The notes beneath the pieces were generated by a model. That model ran no database searches. It saw only the letters and a list, made by a program, of their open reading frames with translations, and was not told where the DNA came from. Below, piece after piece: positions 40,933 to 50,338 of a stretch of 64,000 nucleotides of DNA. The DNA comes from G965227875 sp965227875. GTDB taxonomy: Bacteria; Pseudomonadota; Alphaproteobacteria; Rhizobiales; JAJFHC01. Position numbers and translations under genes: made by a program. Where the stretch lies: NCBI GenBank assembly GCA_965227875.1, contig OZ245783.1, positions 4,774,001-4,838,000 of the forward strand, given 5' to 3'. Within the stretch, counting starts at the first letter, position 1. Each line of letters opens with the position of its first letter.

Positions 40933-41735
40933 TGGGCGACATCTACGATTTCAAGCAGGGCAGCATTCCCCTGCTCGTCAGTTCGCCCCACTCGGGCACG
41001 AAGGTTCCCGACGCGATCATGGACCGTTTCACCGAGAAGGCGGCAGTGCTTCACGACACCGACTGGCATATTCCGGAACTCTACGATTTCACCGGGGAAC
41101 TCGGCGCCAGCCGGATCGAGGCCCGTTACAGCAGGTACGTGGTCGATCTCAACCGCCCGCCCGACGGGGCGAGCCTCTATCCCGGCCAGGCAACGACGGG
41201 CCTGTGCCCGGAAACGCTGTTCGACGGCGACCCCATTTACCGCGACGGCCAGGCGCCGGACGGTGAGGAGATCGCTTCGCGGGTCGAAACCTACTGGCGG
41301 CCCTATCACGACTGCATAGCGCGCGAACTGGCCCGCCTGCGCGACAGGTTCGGTTATGCCCTGCTCTATGACTGCCACTCCATTCGCTCGGTCATCCCCC
41401 GCCTTTTCGACGGCCGTCTCCCGACACTCAACCTCGGCACCAACGCCGGGCAGAGCTGCGATGAGCGTATCGAAACGCATATCGCGCGTGTGATGTCGGA
41501 ATCGCCCTACAGCCAGGTGGTCAACGGACGCTTCCGCGGGGGATACATCACCCGGCAGTACGGTCGACCGGACAAGGGCGTACATGCGATCCAGATGGAA
41601 CTGACCCAGGCCGACTACATGCTCGAGGAGCCTCCCTACACCTACCTGCCGGACCGTGCGGACGGTCTGAAAACGACTTTGAAACAGGTCGTTACGGAGT
41701 TTACCAAGATCGCGAAAACTTTGATCGCAAAGTAA
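40932..41735 (+). CDS. hutG: N-formylglutamate amidohydrolase (HutG)
   Basis: The 267-residue enzyme has 'SSPHSGTKVP' (His20), 'DTDWHIPELYDF', 'YVVDLNRPP' and 'LLYDCHSIRS', the metal and substrate blocks of the N-formylglutamate amidohydrolase family. It splits N-formyl-L-glutamate into glutamate and formate, the last step of the five-step pathway. It is the partner of HutF; no arginase-type HutG is present. The start overlaps the hutI stop. Confidence 0.96.
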   Translation: MGDIYDFKQGSIPLLVSSPHSGTKVPDAIMDRFTEKAAVLHDTDWHIPELYDFTGELGASRIEARYSRYVVDLNRPPDGASLYPGQATTGLCPETLFDGDPIYRDGQAPDGEEIASRVETYWRPYHDCIARELARLRDRFGYALLYDCHSIRSVIPRLFDGRLPTLNLGTNAGQSCDERIETHIARVMSESPYSQVVNGRFRGGYITRQYGRPDKGVHAIQMELTQADYMLEEPPYTYLPDRADGLKTTLKQVVTEFTKIAKTLIAK

Positions 41736-41808
41736 AAACTCCCCCAATTGGCCGGGATAGATGCTATCCCCTACCTGTTGCGTAATCAGAAGTACGGAGC
41801 GAGTAGGC

Positions 41809-42843
41809 ATGAAACCGCTTTTGCCCGGCACCAGGTACGAATGGTCCGTGAGTCCGACAGCGGGAGATACAGCTTCGGCCATCGGCAATGACGGCGTCGA
41901 TGTCGTCTCGACCCCCGCGACGATCGGCTTTCTCGAAATGACCTGCCACAACATGCTGTCGGATGCCTTCGACCCCGGCGAGGCAAGCGTCGGCATCGCG
42001 GTCGACATCCGGCATCGCGCAGCGGCCTTTCCCGGCACGGACCTGAACTGCACCGCGGAACTGCTTTCCGTCGATGGCGTCCGATACGCTTTCGCGGTCG
42101 AGGCCCGCCAGGACGGTCGGCTCATCATGGACGGCCGGCACGAACGTGCCATCGTCCACCTTGAGGATTTCCTGCAGACGAAACCCGGAGACCGGCCGGC
42201 CGGCGGGGAACCATCCGCCGGTGGCGAACAGGAACCGATCCGGTTCTGGTTCGACATCCAGAGCCCGTGGTCCTATCTCGCCGCCACGCGCATCGATGCG
42301 ATTGCAAGACGTGCCCGCAGGAAGGTCGACTGGATGCCGTTTTCCCTGCCACGGGTCGTCGCCGCCATCAACGGCCGCCGACCGCTGGAGGAAAGCCCGG
42401 CCTTTGTCGACTGGTACAACCGGGATCTGCAGGACTGGGCGGACATGGAAGGCCTCGAAATCGCCTTCCATCCCGAATACCCGTTACGCAATTCCCGCGC
42501 GCTGCGCGTCTGCCTCATGGCCAAGGATCATGGCTGCGTGCAGGACTTCGCGCTGAAACTGTTCAACGCCTATTGGGGCGAAGCATGCGACATTACCGAT
42601 CCCGCCCTGCTCGGCAGGCTGGCCGAGGAATGCGGTCTGGACCCTGAAGCGGCGCAGGCCGCGGCGGTCTGCCCGGAGCACAAGAGCCGCATCGAACGGA
42701 ACAACGCGTTGGCGATCGAGCGCGGCGTGTTCGGCGCTCCCACCATGGAGTGCGATGGCCGGCTGTTCTTCGGCAATGACCGCCTCGCCATGCTCGAACG
42801 CCATCTCAGCCGGCGCACCCGCACGGCTGCCACCGACGTCTGA
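41809..42843 (+). CDS. Fusion of hotdog thioesterase-like and 2-hydroxychromene-2-carboxylate isomerase-like (DsbA fold) domains
   Basis: 344 residues from the ATG at 41809, which has GGAG upstream; an ORF start at 41761 is less likely. Residues 1-130 resemble FlK-type hotdog thioesterases: 'TPATIGFLEMTCHNML', 'GEASVGIAVDIRHRAA' and 'FAVEARQDGRLIMDGRHERAIV'. After a Gly/Pro-rich linker, residues about 145-340 match the HCCA isomerase/kappa-GST group. 'FWFDIQSPWSYLA' contains the catalytic Ser, and 'GVFGAPTMECDGRLFFGNDR' the cis-Pro region. The isomerase family uses glutathione. The gene lies 74 bases after hutG in the same direction but has no hut role that I know. The combined activity suggests work on a CoA or aromatic intermediate. 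Confidence 0.8.
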   Translation: MKPLLPGTRYEWSVSPTAGDTASAIGNDGVDVVSTPATIGFLEMTCHNMLSDAFDPGEASVGIAVDIRHRAAAFPGTDLNCTAELLSVDGVRYAFAVEARQDGRLIMDGRHERAIVHLEDFLQTKPGDRPAGGEPSAGGEQEPIRFWFDIQSPWSYLAATRIDAIARRARRKVDWMPFSLPRVVAAINGRRPLEESPAFVDWYNRDLQDWADMEGLEIAFHPEYPLRNSRALRVCLMAKDHGCVQDFALKLFNAYWGEACDITDPALLGRLAEECGLDPEAAQAAAVCPEHKSRIERNNALAIERGVFGAPTMECDGRLFFGNDRLAMLERHLSRRTRTAATDV

Positions 42844-42864
42844 GCGAGGCTTGCCGTAGGGTCG

Positions 42865-43710
42865 TCAGCCCGCCGTGGCCTTCTCGACATAGAGTTCGCG
42901 AAGTCGCCGTGCGATCGGCCCAGGCTGCCCGCCCCCGATACGCCGGCCGTCGATCTCCACGACGGGCGCCACCAGCGTCGACGCCGATGTCACGAAAGCC
43001 TCCTGCGCGGCATAGGCCTCCTCCGGCGTGAACGCGCGCTCCTCGAGTTCGAGATCCAGCTCCGCGAGCAGGTCCATGATCGCCAGGCGCGTCACACCCG
43101 GCAGCACGCTCGTACTGAGTTCTCGCGTGACCAGCGTGCCGTCTTCGTTGACGATGAACGCCGTCGATGACGTGCCTTCGGTGATCTTGCCGTCCTCGAC
43201 CATCCAGCCTTCGAACGCGCCCTGCTCTTTGGCGGCCTGCTTGCCCAGAACCTGCGCCAGCAAGGCGACGCTCTTGATGTCCCGGCGCGCCCAGCGGATT
43301 TCGGGAACGGTCACCACCTTGACGCCGGTCCGCGCCATGTCGGGGTTCCGGAGTTCCTTCTTCTGCGTGAACGCAACTACGGTTGCGTCCACCCCTTCGG
43401 GGAACGTGAAATCCCGGTCCGCGGCGCCACGCGTGACCTGAAGATAGACCATTCCGTCCTGCAGGGAATTGCGTTCCACAAGCTCCTCGTGGAGCTTTTT
43501 CAGCGCCGCACGGTCCATGCCGGACGTGATCTGCAGTTCGCCAAGGCATCTCTCCAGCCGGTCGCAATGCCTCTCGAAGTCGACGAGCCTGCCGTCGAGC
43601 ACCGCGGTCACTTCGTAGATGCCGTCAGCAAACAGGAAGCCCCGGTCGAATATCGAAATACTGGCCTCGTTTTCCGGTACATACCGGCCATTGACATAAA
43701 CCGTCCTCAT
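42865..43710 (-). CDS. D-amino acid (D-alanine) aminotransferase, class IV
   Basis: 281 residues from the ATG at 43710; the longer ORF start at 43767 adds a leader overlapping the spacer. It is a fold-type IV PLP enzyme, with Lys146 in 'RRDIKSVALL' as the Schiff-base lysine and Glu178 in 'KITEGTSS' at the PLP pyridine nitrogen. These match Lys145 and Glu177 of the Bacillus enzyme. 'YVNGRYVPE' and 'IFDRGFLFADGIYEV' are typical of D-alanine transaminases. It exchanges amino groups between D-amino acids and 2-oxoacids. Branched-chain aminotransferases are the main alternative. It is divergent from a LysR-type regulator. Confidence 0.9.
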   Translation of the reverse strand: MRTVYVNGRYVPENEASISIFDRGFLFADGIYEVTAVLDGRLVDFERHCDRLERCLGELQITSGMDRAALKKLHEELVERNSLQDGMVYLQVTRGAADRDFTFPEGVDATVVAFTQKKELRNPDMARTGVKVVTVPEIRWARRDIKSVALLAQVLGKQAAKEQGAFEGWMVEDGKITEGTSSTAFIVNEDGTLVTRELSTSVLPGVTRLAIMDLLAELDLELEERAFTPEEAYAAQEAFVTSASTLVAPVVEIDGRRIGGGQPGPIARRLRELYVEKATAG

Positions 43711-43900
43711 GACGACACACCCCTGGAAAGTCGTAAAATCCGCTAAGTCGCTGCTTGAGCGCCGCAAGCCGGCGTCTTATCCGCCGGCGGCGTGAATTGC
43801 AACAATACCGTTCCGCGCCAAATACGCCGCATTGAAGTCTTGCCGGCTTTACGAAATAGTCCCGAAACGCTTTTCGACCGCCAGGCGACAACAAAGAACA

Positions 43901-44866
43901 ATGAAACTGCCCCGTTCCTTCGATCTGCGGTCCCTGTCGGTCTTCACCGCCGTCAAGGAAGCCGGCAGCATGACGGCAGCCGCCGACCGGCTGGGCATGA
44001 CGCAATCCGCGGTATCGCAGGCGATCCACGCCATGGAAGACGGCCTCGGCGTGACCCTCGTCGACCGGACGGTCCGGCCGCTGGCCCTGACGCCCTCCGG
44101 CCGCATCCTCTATGACCGCGCGTCCAACATTCTCGCGGAAGCCGACAGTGCGGTGGATCTTGTGCGCAATGCCGCCGATACGCTGCCCCCGTTTCTCAGC
44201 ATCGCCATGATCGACTCGTTCGTGTCCGTCGTCGGCCCGCATATCTTTCCCGCTTTCGGCCGCATCGCACAGCATTGCCGGGTCTGGTCGGGCCTTTCAC
44301 CGATGCTGATTGACCATTTCGCATCGCGCCGCGTCGATATCATCATCACGACCGGCGAAACGCTTCCCGACAGCCTCGCGGCGACCAGCTACGATCTGCT
44401 GATCGAACCCTACCTGCTCGCGCTGCCCAGGCGATATGACGGACCGCTCGACGATCTGGCCGCCCTCGCAAGGGATTTCGACATCATCCGGTTCTCGGAA
44501 CGGTCCAATATCGGCCGGGACATCGAACAGCACCTGAGGCGCCTGCGACTGCAACCTCCGCACCGGATGGAATTCGACTTTTCCGATTCCGTTCTGTCGA
44601 TGGTCGGCAACGGCGCGGGATGGGCGATCGCCACGCCGCTTTGCTGCCTCCAGAGCGCGCCTTACCTTCAGGACGTCCGCCTCGCACCGCTTCCCGGCCC
44701 CGGTCTGAACCGACGCGTGACCCTGCAGGTCCGGGACCCCCAGTTTGCAGAAGCTGCACGCATGATTGCGGAAGAATGCCGCCATGTACTGAATGAAGTG
44801 CTGGTCCCCAGATTCCTAGCGGAAGCGCCGTGGTGCGGCGACATGATCACGGTGGGACCGACCTGA
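43901..44866 (+). CDS. LysR-type transcriptional regulator
   Basis: 321 residues from the ATG at 43901. Residues about 8-66 form the LysR helix-turn-helix ('LRSLSVFTAVKEAGSMTAAA', then 'LGMTQSAVSQAIHAMEDGLG'). The rest is a LysR substrate-binding domain. The gene is divergent from the aminotransferase and upstream of soxBDAG, so it could regulate either. An ATTAG-N5-CTAAT dyad, a T-N11-A LysR box, lies between it and soxB. The effector is unknown. Confidence 0.93.
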   Translation: MKLPRSFDLRSLSVFTAVKEAGSMTAAADRLGMTQSAVSQAIHAMEDGLGVTLVDRTVRPLALTPSGRILYDRASNILAEADSAVDLVRNAADTLPPFLSIAMIDSFVSVVGPHIFPAFGRIAQHCRVWSGLSPMLIDHFASRRVDIIITTGETLPDSLAATSYDLLIEPYLLALPRRYDGPLDDLAALARDFDIIRFSERSNIGRDIEQHLRRLRLQPPHRMEFDFSDSVLSMVGNGAGWAIATPLCCLQSAPYLQDVRLAPLPGPGLNRRVTLQVRDPQFAEAARMIAEECRHVLNEVLVPRFLAEAPWCGDMITVGPT

Positions 44867-44892
44867 TCGCGCAAGCCCGCCGCTTGCATCGA

Positions 44893-44907
44893 ATTAGCCG
44901 TCCTAAT
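44893..44907. promoter_or_regulatory. Candidate LysR box upstream of soxB
   Basis: ATTAG-CCGTC-CTAAT, a perfect 5-5-5 dyad of the T-N11-A class, 95 bases before soxB and 27 after the LysR gene. The function is inferred from form and place. Confidence 0.45.
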
Positions 44908-45002
44908 ACACATCCGAAAATTGTCTTATAGCTCCAAATTCCGCTACATGTCGGCAAGGGGCCACACTATTGTCTGCCGCCAGCAATTCACGGAGGCTTT
45001 CC

Positions 45003-46265
45003 ATGCCGATCAGCGGCTATTCCGGTTTTCAGCTTCTGCGCCATGCCCTGACCGGGCACAGGAACTGGCCGCGCGCGTGGCGTGACCCCGAGCCCCGCGA
45101 GCAGTACAAGGTGATCATCGTCGGCGCCGGCGGACACGGGCTCGCCACCGCGTACTACCTCGCCAAGGAACACGGCATCTCGGACATCGCCGTGCTCGAG
45201 AAAGGCTGGCTCGGCGGCGGCAACACCGGCCGCAACACCACCATCGTGCGATCCAATTACATGATGCCCGGTAACACGCTTTTCTACGAAAAGGCCATGA
45301 AGCTGTGGGAGGAACTCAGCCGCGACCTCAACTACAACGTCATGTTCTCCCAGCGCGGCATCATCAACCTCGCCCACTCCGACGCGCAGATGGACTCCTA
45401 CGCCCTGCGCGGCAACACGATGCGCCAGAACGGCATCGACGCCGAACTGCTCACGCGTGAGGACGTCCGGCAACAAATTCCCGAACTCGACTTTTCCGAC
45501 AATGCCCGCTTTCCGATTCATGGCGGCCTGTGCCAGCCGCGCGCGGGGACGGCACGCCACGACGCGGTGGCCTGGGGATACGCCCGCGCCGCCGACCGGC
45601 TCGGGGTGGACATCATTCAGCAGTGCGAGGTGACCGGCTTCCTGAGAGACAAGGACCGCATCGTCGGTGTCGAGACGACCAGAGGGCCGATCAAGGCGGG
45701 AAAGGTCGGGCTCGCCGTTGCCGGAAGCACCGGCCTCCTCGCGGAAAAGGCGGGCCTGCGCCTGCCTATCGAGAGCCATGTTCTCCAGGCGTTCGTGTCC
45801 GAACCGCTCAAGCCGCTCGTCGACACGGTGATCACCTTCGGAGCCGGCCATTTCTACATCAGCCAGTCCGACAAGGGCGGTCTTGTCTTCGGTGGCGACA
45901 TCGACGGCTATAACTCCTATGCCCAGCGCGGCAACCTGCCCGTGTTCGAGGATGTCATTAGCAGCGGTATGGCGCTCATGCCGTGTCTCTCCCGGCTGCG
46001 CCTGCTGCGGAACTGGGGCGGGATCATGGACATGTCGATGGACGGGAGCCCCATAATCTGCAAGTCGCCGATCGAAGGCCTCTATCTCAACACCGGCTGG
46101 TGCTACGGCGGGTTCAAGGCGACACCCGGTTCCGGCTGGTGTTTCGCCCACACGATCGCAAACGACCGGCCGCACGACCTCAACGCCCGTTTCACCCTCG
46201 ACCGGTTCGAGCGCGGCTACCAGATTGACGAAAAAGGCGCGGGCCCCGTGCCGAACGCTCACTGA
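45003..46265 (+). CDS. soxB: Sarcosine oxidase subunit beta (SoxB)
   Basis: 420 residues from the ATG at 45003, with GGAGGC six bases upstream. The FAD motif 'GAGGHG' is at residues 41-46. His186 in 'ARHDAVAWGYARAA' is the likely site of covalent FMN, matching His172/173 of characterised enzymes. 'NTGRNTTIVRSNYM' and 'FGGDIDGY' are also typical of SoxB. In the heterotetramer this subunit oxidises sarcosine to glycine plus a methylene unit, using FAD, and passes electrons to FMN and oxygen. First gene of soxBDAG. Confidence 0.96.
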   Translation: MPISGYSGFQLLRHALTGHRNWPRAWRDPEPREQYKVIIVGAGGHGLATAYYLAKEHGISDIAVLEKGWLGGGNTGRNTTIVRSNYMMPGNTLFYEKAMKLWEELSRDLNYNVMFSQRGIINLAHSDAQMDSYALRGNTMRQNGIDAELLTREDVRQQIPELDFSDNARFPIHGGLCQPRAGTARHDAVAWGYARAADRLGVDIIQQCEVTGFLRDKDRIVGVETTRGPIKAGKVGLAVAGSTGLLAEKAGLRLPIESHVLQAFVSEPLKPLVDTVITFGAGHFYISQSDKGGLVFGGDIDGYNSYAQRGNLPVFEDVISSGMALMPCLSRLRLLRNWGGIMDMSMDGSPIICKSPIEGLYLNTGWCYGGFKATPGSGWCFAHTIANDRPHDLNARFTLDRFERGYQIDEKGAGPVPNAH

Positions 46266-46277
46266 GGGATCGCTGCA

Positions 46278-46571
46278 ATGATACTGATCGACTGCCCTCA
46301 CTGCGGTCTCCGCGACCAGACGGAATTCACCTACGGCGGGGACGCGACGCGCTCCTTCCCGGGCCTCGACTGCACCGACATGGACACCTGGAACGAGTAT
46401 GTGTTCCTGCGCGACAATCCGCGCGGGCGCCACAGCGAATACTGGCAGCACACGCAGGGTTGCCGCAGGTTCCTCAGGGTGGAAAGGGATACGGCGACGC
46501 ACGAAATTCATTCGGTGACGGATGCCGCCGGCGCGCCCTCCGCCCGTGGAAAGGAGCAGCCGGATGACTGA
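46278..46571 (+). CDS. soxD: Sarcosine oxidase subunit delta (SoxD)
   Basis: 97 residues opening 'MILIDCPHCGLRDQTEFTYG', the zinc-binding start of SoxD. Later 'WNEYVFLRDNPRGRHSEYW' and 'CRRFLRVERD' are characteristic. It is a small structural zinc subunit of the tetramer. Its 3' end overlaps soxA by eight bases. Confidence 0.95.
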   Translation: MILIDCPHCGLRDQTEFTYGGDATRSFPGLDCTDMDTWNEYVFLRDNPRGRHSEYWQHTQGCRRFLRVERDTATHEIHSVTDAAGAPSARGKEQPDD

Positions 46572-49557
46572 CCAGTCCCATCGTCTCGAACAGGGCGGCC
46601 TGATCGATCGCGACCAGCCGCTCCGGTTCACGTTCGACGGAAAGTCCTATGTCGGCTACCAGGGCGACACCCTCGCCTCGGCCCTTCTCGCCAATGGCGT
46701 GAAACTCGTCGGCCGCAGCTTCAAGTATCACCGCCCCAGGGGGATCTACACGGCCGGGTCCGAGGAACCCAATGCCCTCGTGACCTTGCGGAGCGGCGCC
46801 AGATCCGAGCCCAATACGCGTGCGACAGTCGTCGAGCTGTATGACGGGCTCGTCGCGAGCAGCCAGAACCGCTGGCCCAGCCTCAACTTCGACCTGCTGT
46901 CGATCAACTCGCGGTTTTCCTCCCTACTGCCCGCGGGATTCTACTACAAGACCTTCATCTGGCCCGGCCAGAAAGGCTGGATGTTCTACGAGAAATTCAT
47001 ACGCCGCGCGGCAGGGCTCGGCGTGGCGTCGCGCGAACCTGATCCAGACCGTTACGAGAAATGCCACGCTTTCTGCGATGTCCTGGTGGTCGGCGCCGGG
47101 CCGGCCGGACTGGCCGCCGCACTGGCCGCGGGCCGCAGCGGCGCGCGGGTGCTCCTCGTCGACGAGAACCCGATCGTCGGCGGCTCGATGCTGCACGATA
47201 CCCAGGATATCGACGGCCGCAGTCCGGTCGAGCTCTCCATAGATATCGGCCAGCAGCTCGCGGAACTGGACAATGTCCGCATCATGACCCGGACGACGGC
47301 CTACGGACTATTCGACAGCAACGTCGTGGGCATGATCGAACACCTGGAGGACGACAAACCCGTCCCCGATGCCCACATGCCCCGCCAGCGGAGCTGGATC
47401 GTGCGGGCCAGGCGCATCGTCTTCGCGACAGGCGCCATCGAGCGTCCGCTGGTCTTCGGCAACAACGACCTCCCCGGCATCATGCTGGCCCAGGCTGCGC
47501 GGCGCTATGTCAACCAGTACGGCGTCCGGGTAGCGAAACGCGTGGTGTTCTTCACCAACAACGACAGCGTCTACGAGACCGCGATCGACTTTGTCGAGGC
47601 CGGCATCGAAGTGGCCGCCATCATCGACGCACGCGCCTCATTGCCCTCGCACCTGTCCGATTTCAAGGACCGTTTCGGCGTCAATGTCGTGCGCGGCCAC
47701 GTCGTGACGAAGGCCCGAGGCGGCAAGGAACTCCGCTCGGTCGAAATCGCCGCCCTGTCGGCCGACGGCACGGTCTCCTCCCCCAAGAAGGTCAGCTGCG
47801 ACCTGTTGTGCGTCTCCGGCGGATGGGCGCCCAACGTTCACCTTCACAGCCATCTCGGCGGCCGCCCGGTGTTCGACGACGCCCTGTTGACCTTCGTCGC
47901 GCCCGAGGACGCCAATGGCCGGTTCAGTGCAGGCGCGGTAGCCGGCCGCTGGGAACTAGGCGAATGCCTGAACATGGGTCTGGACGCGGGCCAAGCGGCG
48001 GCGGCGTCTTGCGGTCTCCCGGCCGAGGAACTGGCGCGCTACGAATCCGACGGCCCCGACACCGGCAATACGCTGGCGCTGTGGGAGGTTCCCGCACGCG
48101 GCCGCACCAAGAAGTTCGTGGACATTCAGGACGATGTCGCGGCAAGCGACGTGGCGCTCGCCAGCAGCGAGGGATACAGGTCCGTCGAGCATCTCAAGCG
48201 CTATACGACGCTCGGCATGGGGACCGACCAGGGCAAGACGTCGAACATCAACGGCCTCGCGATACTGGCCCAGAAACGCGGCGAGACGATCCCCGCGGTG
48301 GGCACGACCACTTTCCGCCCCCCTTACGTCCCGGTCGCGCTGGGCGCCATCGCCGGCGAGGAAACCGGACGCCACTTCCGTCCGACGAGGCTCTCGCCCA
48401 TCCACGGGTGGCACGAACGCCATGGCGCCGTGTGGATCACGGCCGGCGCATGGCTTCGCCCGCGATATTACCCGCGCGGCAGCGAAAGCCTGACCGACGG
48501 GTACATCCGCGAAATGAAACACGTTCGCGAGAAGGTCGGCATGGTGGACGTTTCGACGCTGGGCAAGATCGATATCCAGGGACCGGATGCCGGAGAATTC
48601 CTCAACAGGATTTACGTCAACGGATTCGGGAAACTGCCGGTCGGCAAGGCCCGATACGGGATCATGCTGCGTGAAGACGGCATCGTCAATGACGACGGAA
48701 CCACCTCGCGGCTGTCCGAAAACCACTATTTCATGACCACCACGACGGCCAATGCCGCCGGCGTCATGGCGAAACTCGAATACTACCTCCAGGTCATCTG
48801 GCCGGACCTGAAGGTGGACGTCACGTCCGTGACGGAACAGTGGGCGGGGATGGCGATCTCCGGTCCGAGATCGCGTGACGTGTTGTCCGGCGTTCTCGAC
48901 GGCAACGCGCTCGATAACGAGAGCCTGCCCTTCATGGGCGTGGCCCGCGGAAGGCTCGACGGCGCACCGGTCATGATCCTGCGCATCAGTTTCTCGGGCG
49001 AACTGGCCTACGAGCTCTATACCCCTTCCGGTTTCGGGGAAGCCGTATGGGCCCGGATCATGGAAGCGGGCGCCACCCACGAGATCATTCCCTACGGCAC
49101 GGAGGCGCTTGGCGCCATGCGCATCGAAAAGGGCCACGTGGCAGGGCCCGAACTCGACGGCCGCACCACGCTCGAGGATCTCGGCCTCGAAAAGATGGCA
49201 AGCCGCAGGAAACCGTTCATCGGCAACGTCCTGCGGATGCGCGAAGGCCTGCAGGCGGCCAACCGGGAACGTCTCGTCGGGCTTCGTCCCCTTTCGAAAA
49301 ACGAAAAACTCCGTCAGGGCGCGCTCGTCGTGGAGCAGGACGCCGCGCACATGGACAGCTACAGCATCGGCAAGGTCACATCGACCACCTTCAGCCCCGC
49401 CGCCGGTCAGGACGTCGCGCTCGGCCTCGTCCGCGGAGGCAAGTCGAGGATCGGCGATGTCGTCGACGTGATCTATCCCTTGCGCGACGAACGCGTGGCG
49501 GCGGAGATCGTCGATCCGGTGTTTTACGACAAAGACGGAGACAGGCTCCATGCTTGA
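46564..49557 (+). CDS. soxA: Sarcosine oxidase subunit alpha (SoxA)
   Basis: 997 residues, the usual size, from the ATG at 46564. The N-terminal ferredoxin-like domain has 'FDGKSYVGYQGDTLASALL' and 'GRSFKYHRPRGI'. The NAD-binding motif 'GAGPAG' starts at Gly177. The C-terminal 400 residues form a glycine-cleavage T-protein-like folate domain ('GMVDVSTLGKIDIQGPDAGE'). That domain takes the methylene group onto tetrahydrofolate; without folate, formaldehyde is released. It overlaps soxD and soxG by eight bases each, a tightly coupled operon. Confidence 0.97.
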   Translation: MTDQSHRLEQGGLIDRDQPLRFTFDGKSYVGYQGDTLASALLANGVKLVGRSFKYHRPRGIYTAGSEEPNALVTLRSGARSEPNTRATVVELYDGLVASSQNRWPSLNFDLLSINSRFSSLLPAGFYYKTFIWPGQKGWMFYEKFIRRAAGLGVASREPDPDRYEKCHAFCDVLVVGAGPAGLAAALAAGRSGARVLLVDENPIVGGSMLHDTQDIDGRSPVELSIDIGQQLAELDNVRIMTRTTAYGLFDSNVVGMIEHLEDDKPVPDAHMPRQRSWIVRARRIVFATGAIERPLVFGNNDLPGIMLAQAARRYVNQYGVRVAKRVVFFTNNDSVYETAIDFVEAGIEVAAIIDARASLPSHLSDFKDRFGVNVVRGHVVTKARGGKELRSVEIAALSADGTVSSPKKVSCDLLCVSGGWAPNVHLHSHLGGRPVFDDALLTFVAPEDANGRFSAGAVAGRWELGECLNMGLDAGQAAAASCGLPAEELARYESDGPDTGNTLALWEVPARGRTKKFVDIQDDVAASDVALASSEGYRSVEHLKRYTTLGMGTDQGKTSNINGLAILAQKRGETIPAVGTTTFRPPYVPVALGAIAGEETGRHFRPTRLSPIHGWHERHGAVWITAGAWLRPRYYPRGSESLTDGYIREMKHVREKVGMVDVSTLGKIDIQGPDAGEFLNRIYVNGFGKLPVGKARYGIMLREDGIVNDDGTTSRLSENHYFMTTTTANAAGVMAKLEYYLQVIWPDLKVDVTSVTEQWAGMAISGPRSRDVLSGVLDGNALDNESLPFMGVARGRLDGAPVMILRISFSGELAYELYTPSGFGEAVWARIMEAGATHEIIPYGTEALGAMRIEKGHVAGPELDGRTTLEDLGLEKMASRRKPFIGNVLRMREGLQAANRERLVGLRPLSKNEKLRQGALVVEQDAAHMDSYSIGKVTSTTFSPAAGQDVALGLVRGGKSRIGDVVDVIYPLRDERVAAEIVDPVFYDKDGDRLHA

Positions 49558-50143
49558 GCGCGCCTCTGCCCTCACCAACATCATCAAGCCCGGTCGATAC
49601 GGGAACCCGGCGCCCGAGGCGACGCCGATCCTCATCGCGGAAATGTACGGCCGGCGCATCACGCAGGTCACGGCATGGCCCGACACGCTGCAGGCTGTGC
49701 AGGGTGCCATCTCGGACGCTTGCGGCGTACCGTGCCCCGCGGAATGCGGCAGGGCGGAGACGCTCGACCGTAAATCGGTCGTTCGGCTGGGCCCTTATCG
49801 CTACTGGATCATCGCCGATCGCGAAAGCCAGCCGGAACTGTCCGGATTGGGCGCGGAAACCGCAGCTGTCGTCGACCTGACGGACAGCAGGACCGTCCTC
49901 CGCATACAGGGCAACTGGCCCAGGAAGATCCTTGCGAAGGGATTTCCCGTCGATACCCACCCCAGCGTATTCCCGGTCGGATCGATGGCCCAGGGCGCAA
50001 TCGGCCATGTCGGCGTGCTCGTCCACTACGTCTCGGCCGGATCCGGCGACATGTTCGATATCTACGTCGCGTCCGGTTTCGCCCGCTCCTTCTGGGACTG
50101 GCTGACGACGGCAAGCCTCGAGTTCGGCTACGAAATCGCCTGA
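49550..50143 (+). CDS. soxG: Sarcosine oxidase subunit gamma (SoxG)
   Basis: The 197-residue subunit is folate-domain-like: 'RLGPYRYWIIAD', 'VVDLTDSRTVLRIQGNWPRKIL' and 'FDIYVASGFARSFWDWL'. These are conserved in SoxG. It completes the oxidase and stabilises the complex. It is the last gene of the operon; a weak GC dyad followed by TTTT lies 80 bases downstream. Confidence 0.93.
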   Translation: MLERASALTNIIKPGRYGNPAPEATPILIAEMYGRRITQVTAWPDTLQAVQGAISDACGVPCPAECGRAETLDRKSVVRLGPYRYWIIADRESQPELSGLGAETAAVVDLTDSRTVLRIQGNWPRKILAKGFPVDTHPSVFPVGSMAQGAIGHVGVLVHYVSAGSGDMFDIYVASGFARSFWDWLTTASLEFGYEIA

Positions 50144-50338
50144 GCGGCACTCCAGGGTTTTCGTTCGTTGCGGACCTGTCCGCCTGCGTGTGCCTGTGGC
50201 GACAATGTCCCACAGCCGAACTAATTTGCCGGAACCGGCCAGTTTTGTATTAACCAACGGCGTTTTTCTGCTAACAATCACACACTAAAGGCATTTTTGG
50301 GCGAATCAGTCGCCGGACAGAACAACGGATACCGGATT

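Noticed and set aside
50228..50246. GC dyad GCCGG-AA-CCGGC followed by TTTT after soxG
   Set aside because: The loop is too short for a stable terminator and the T-run is only four bases; noted but not called.
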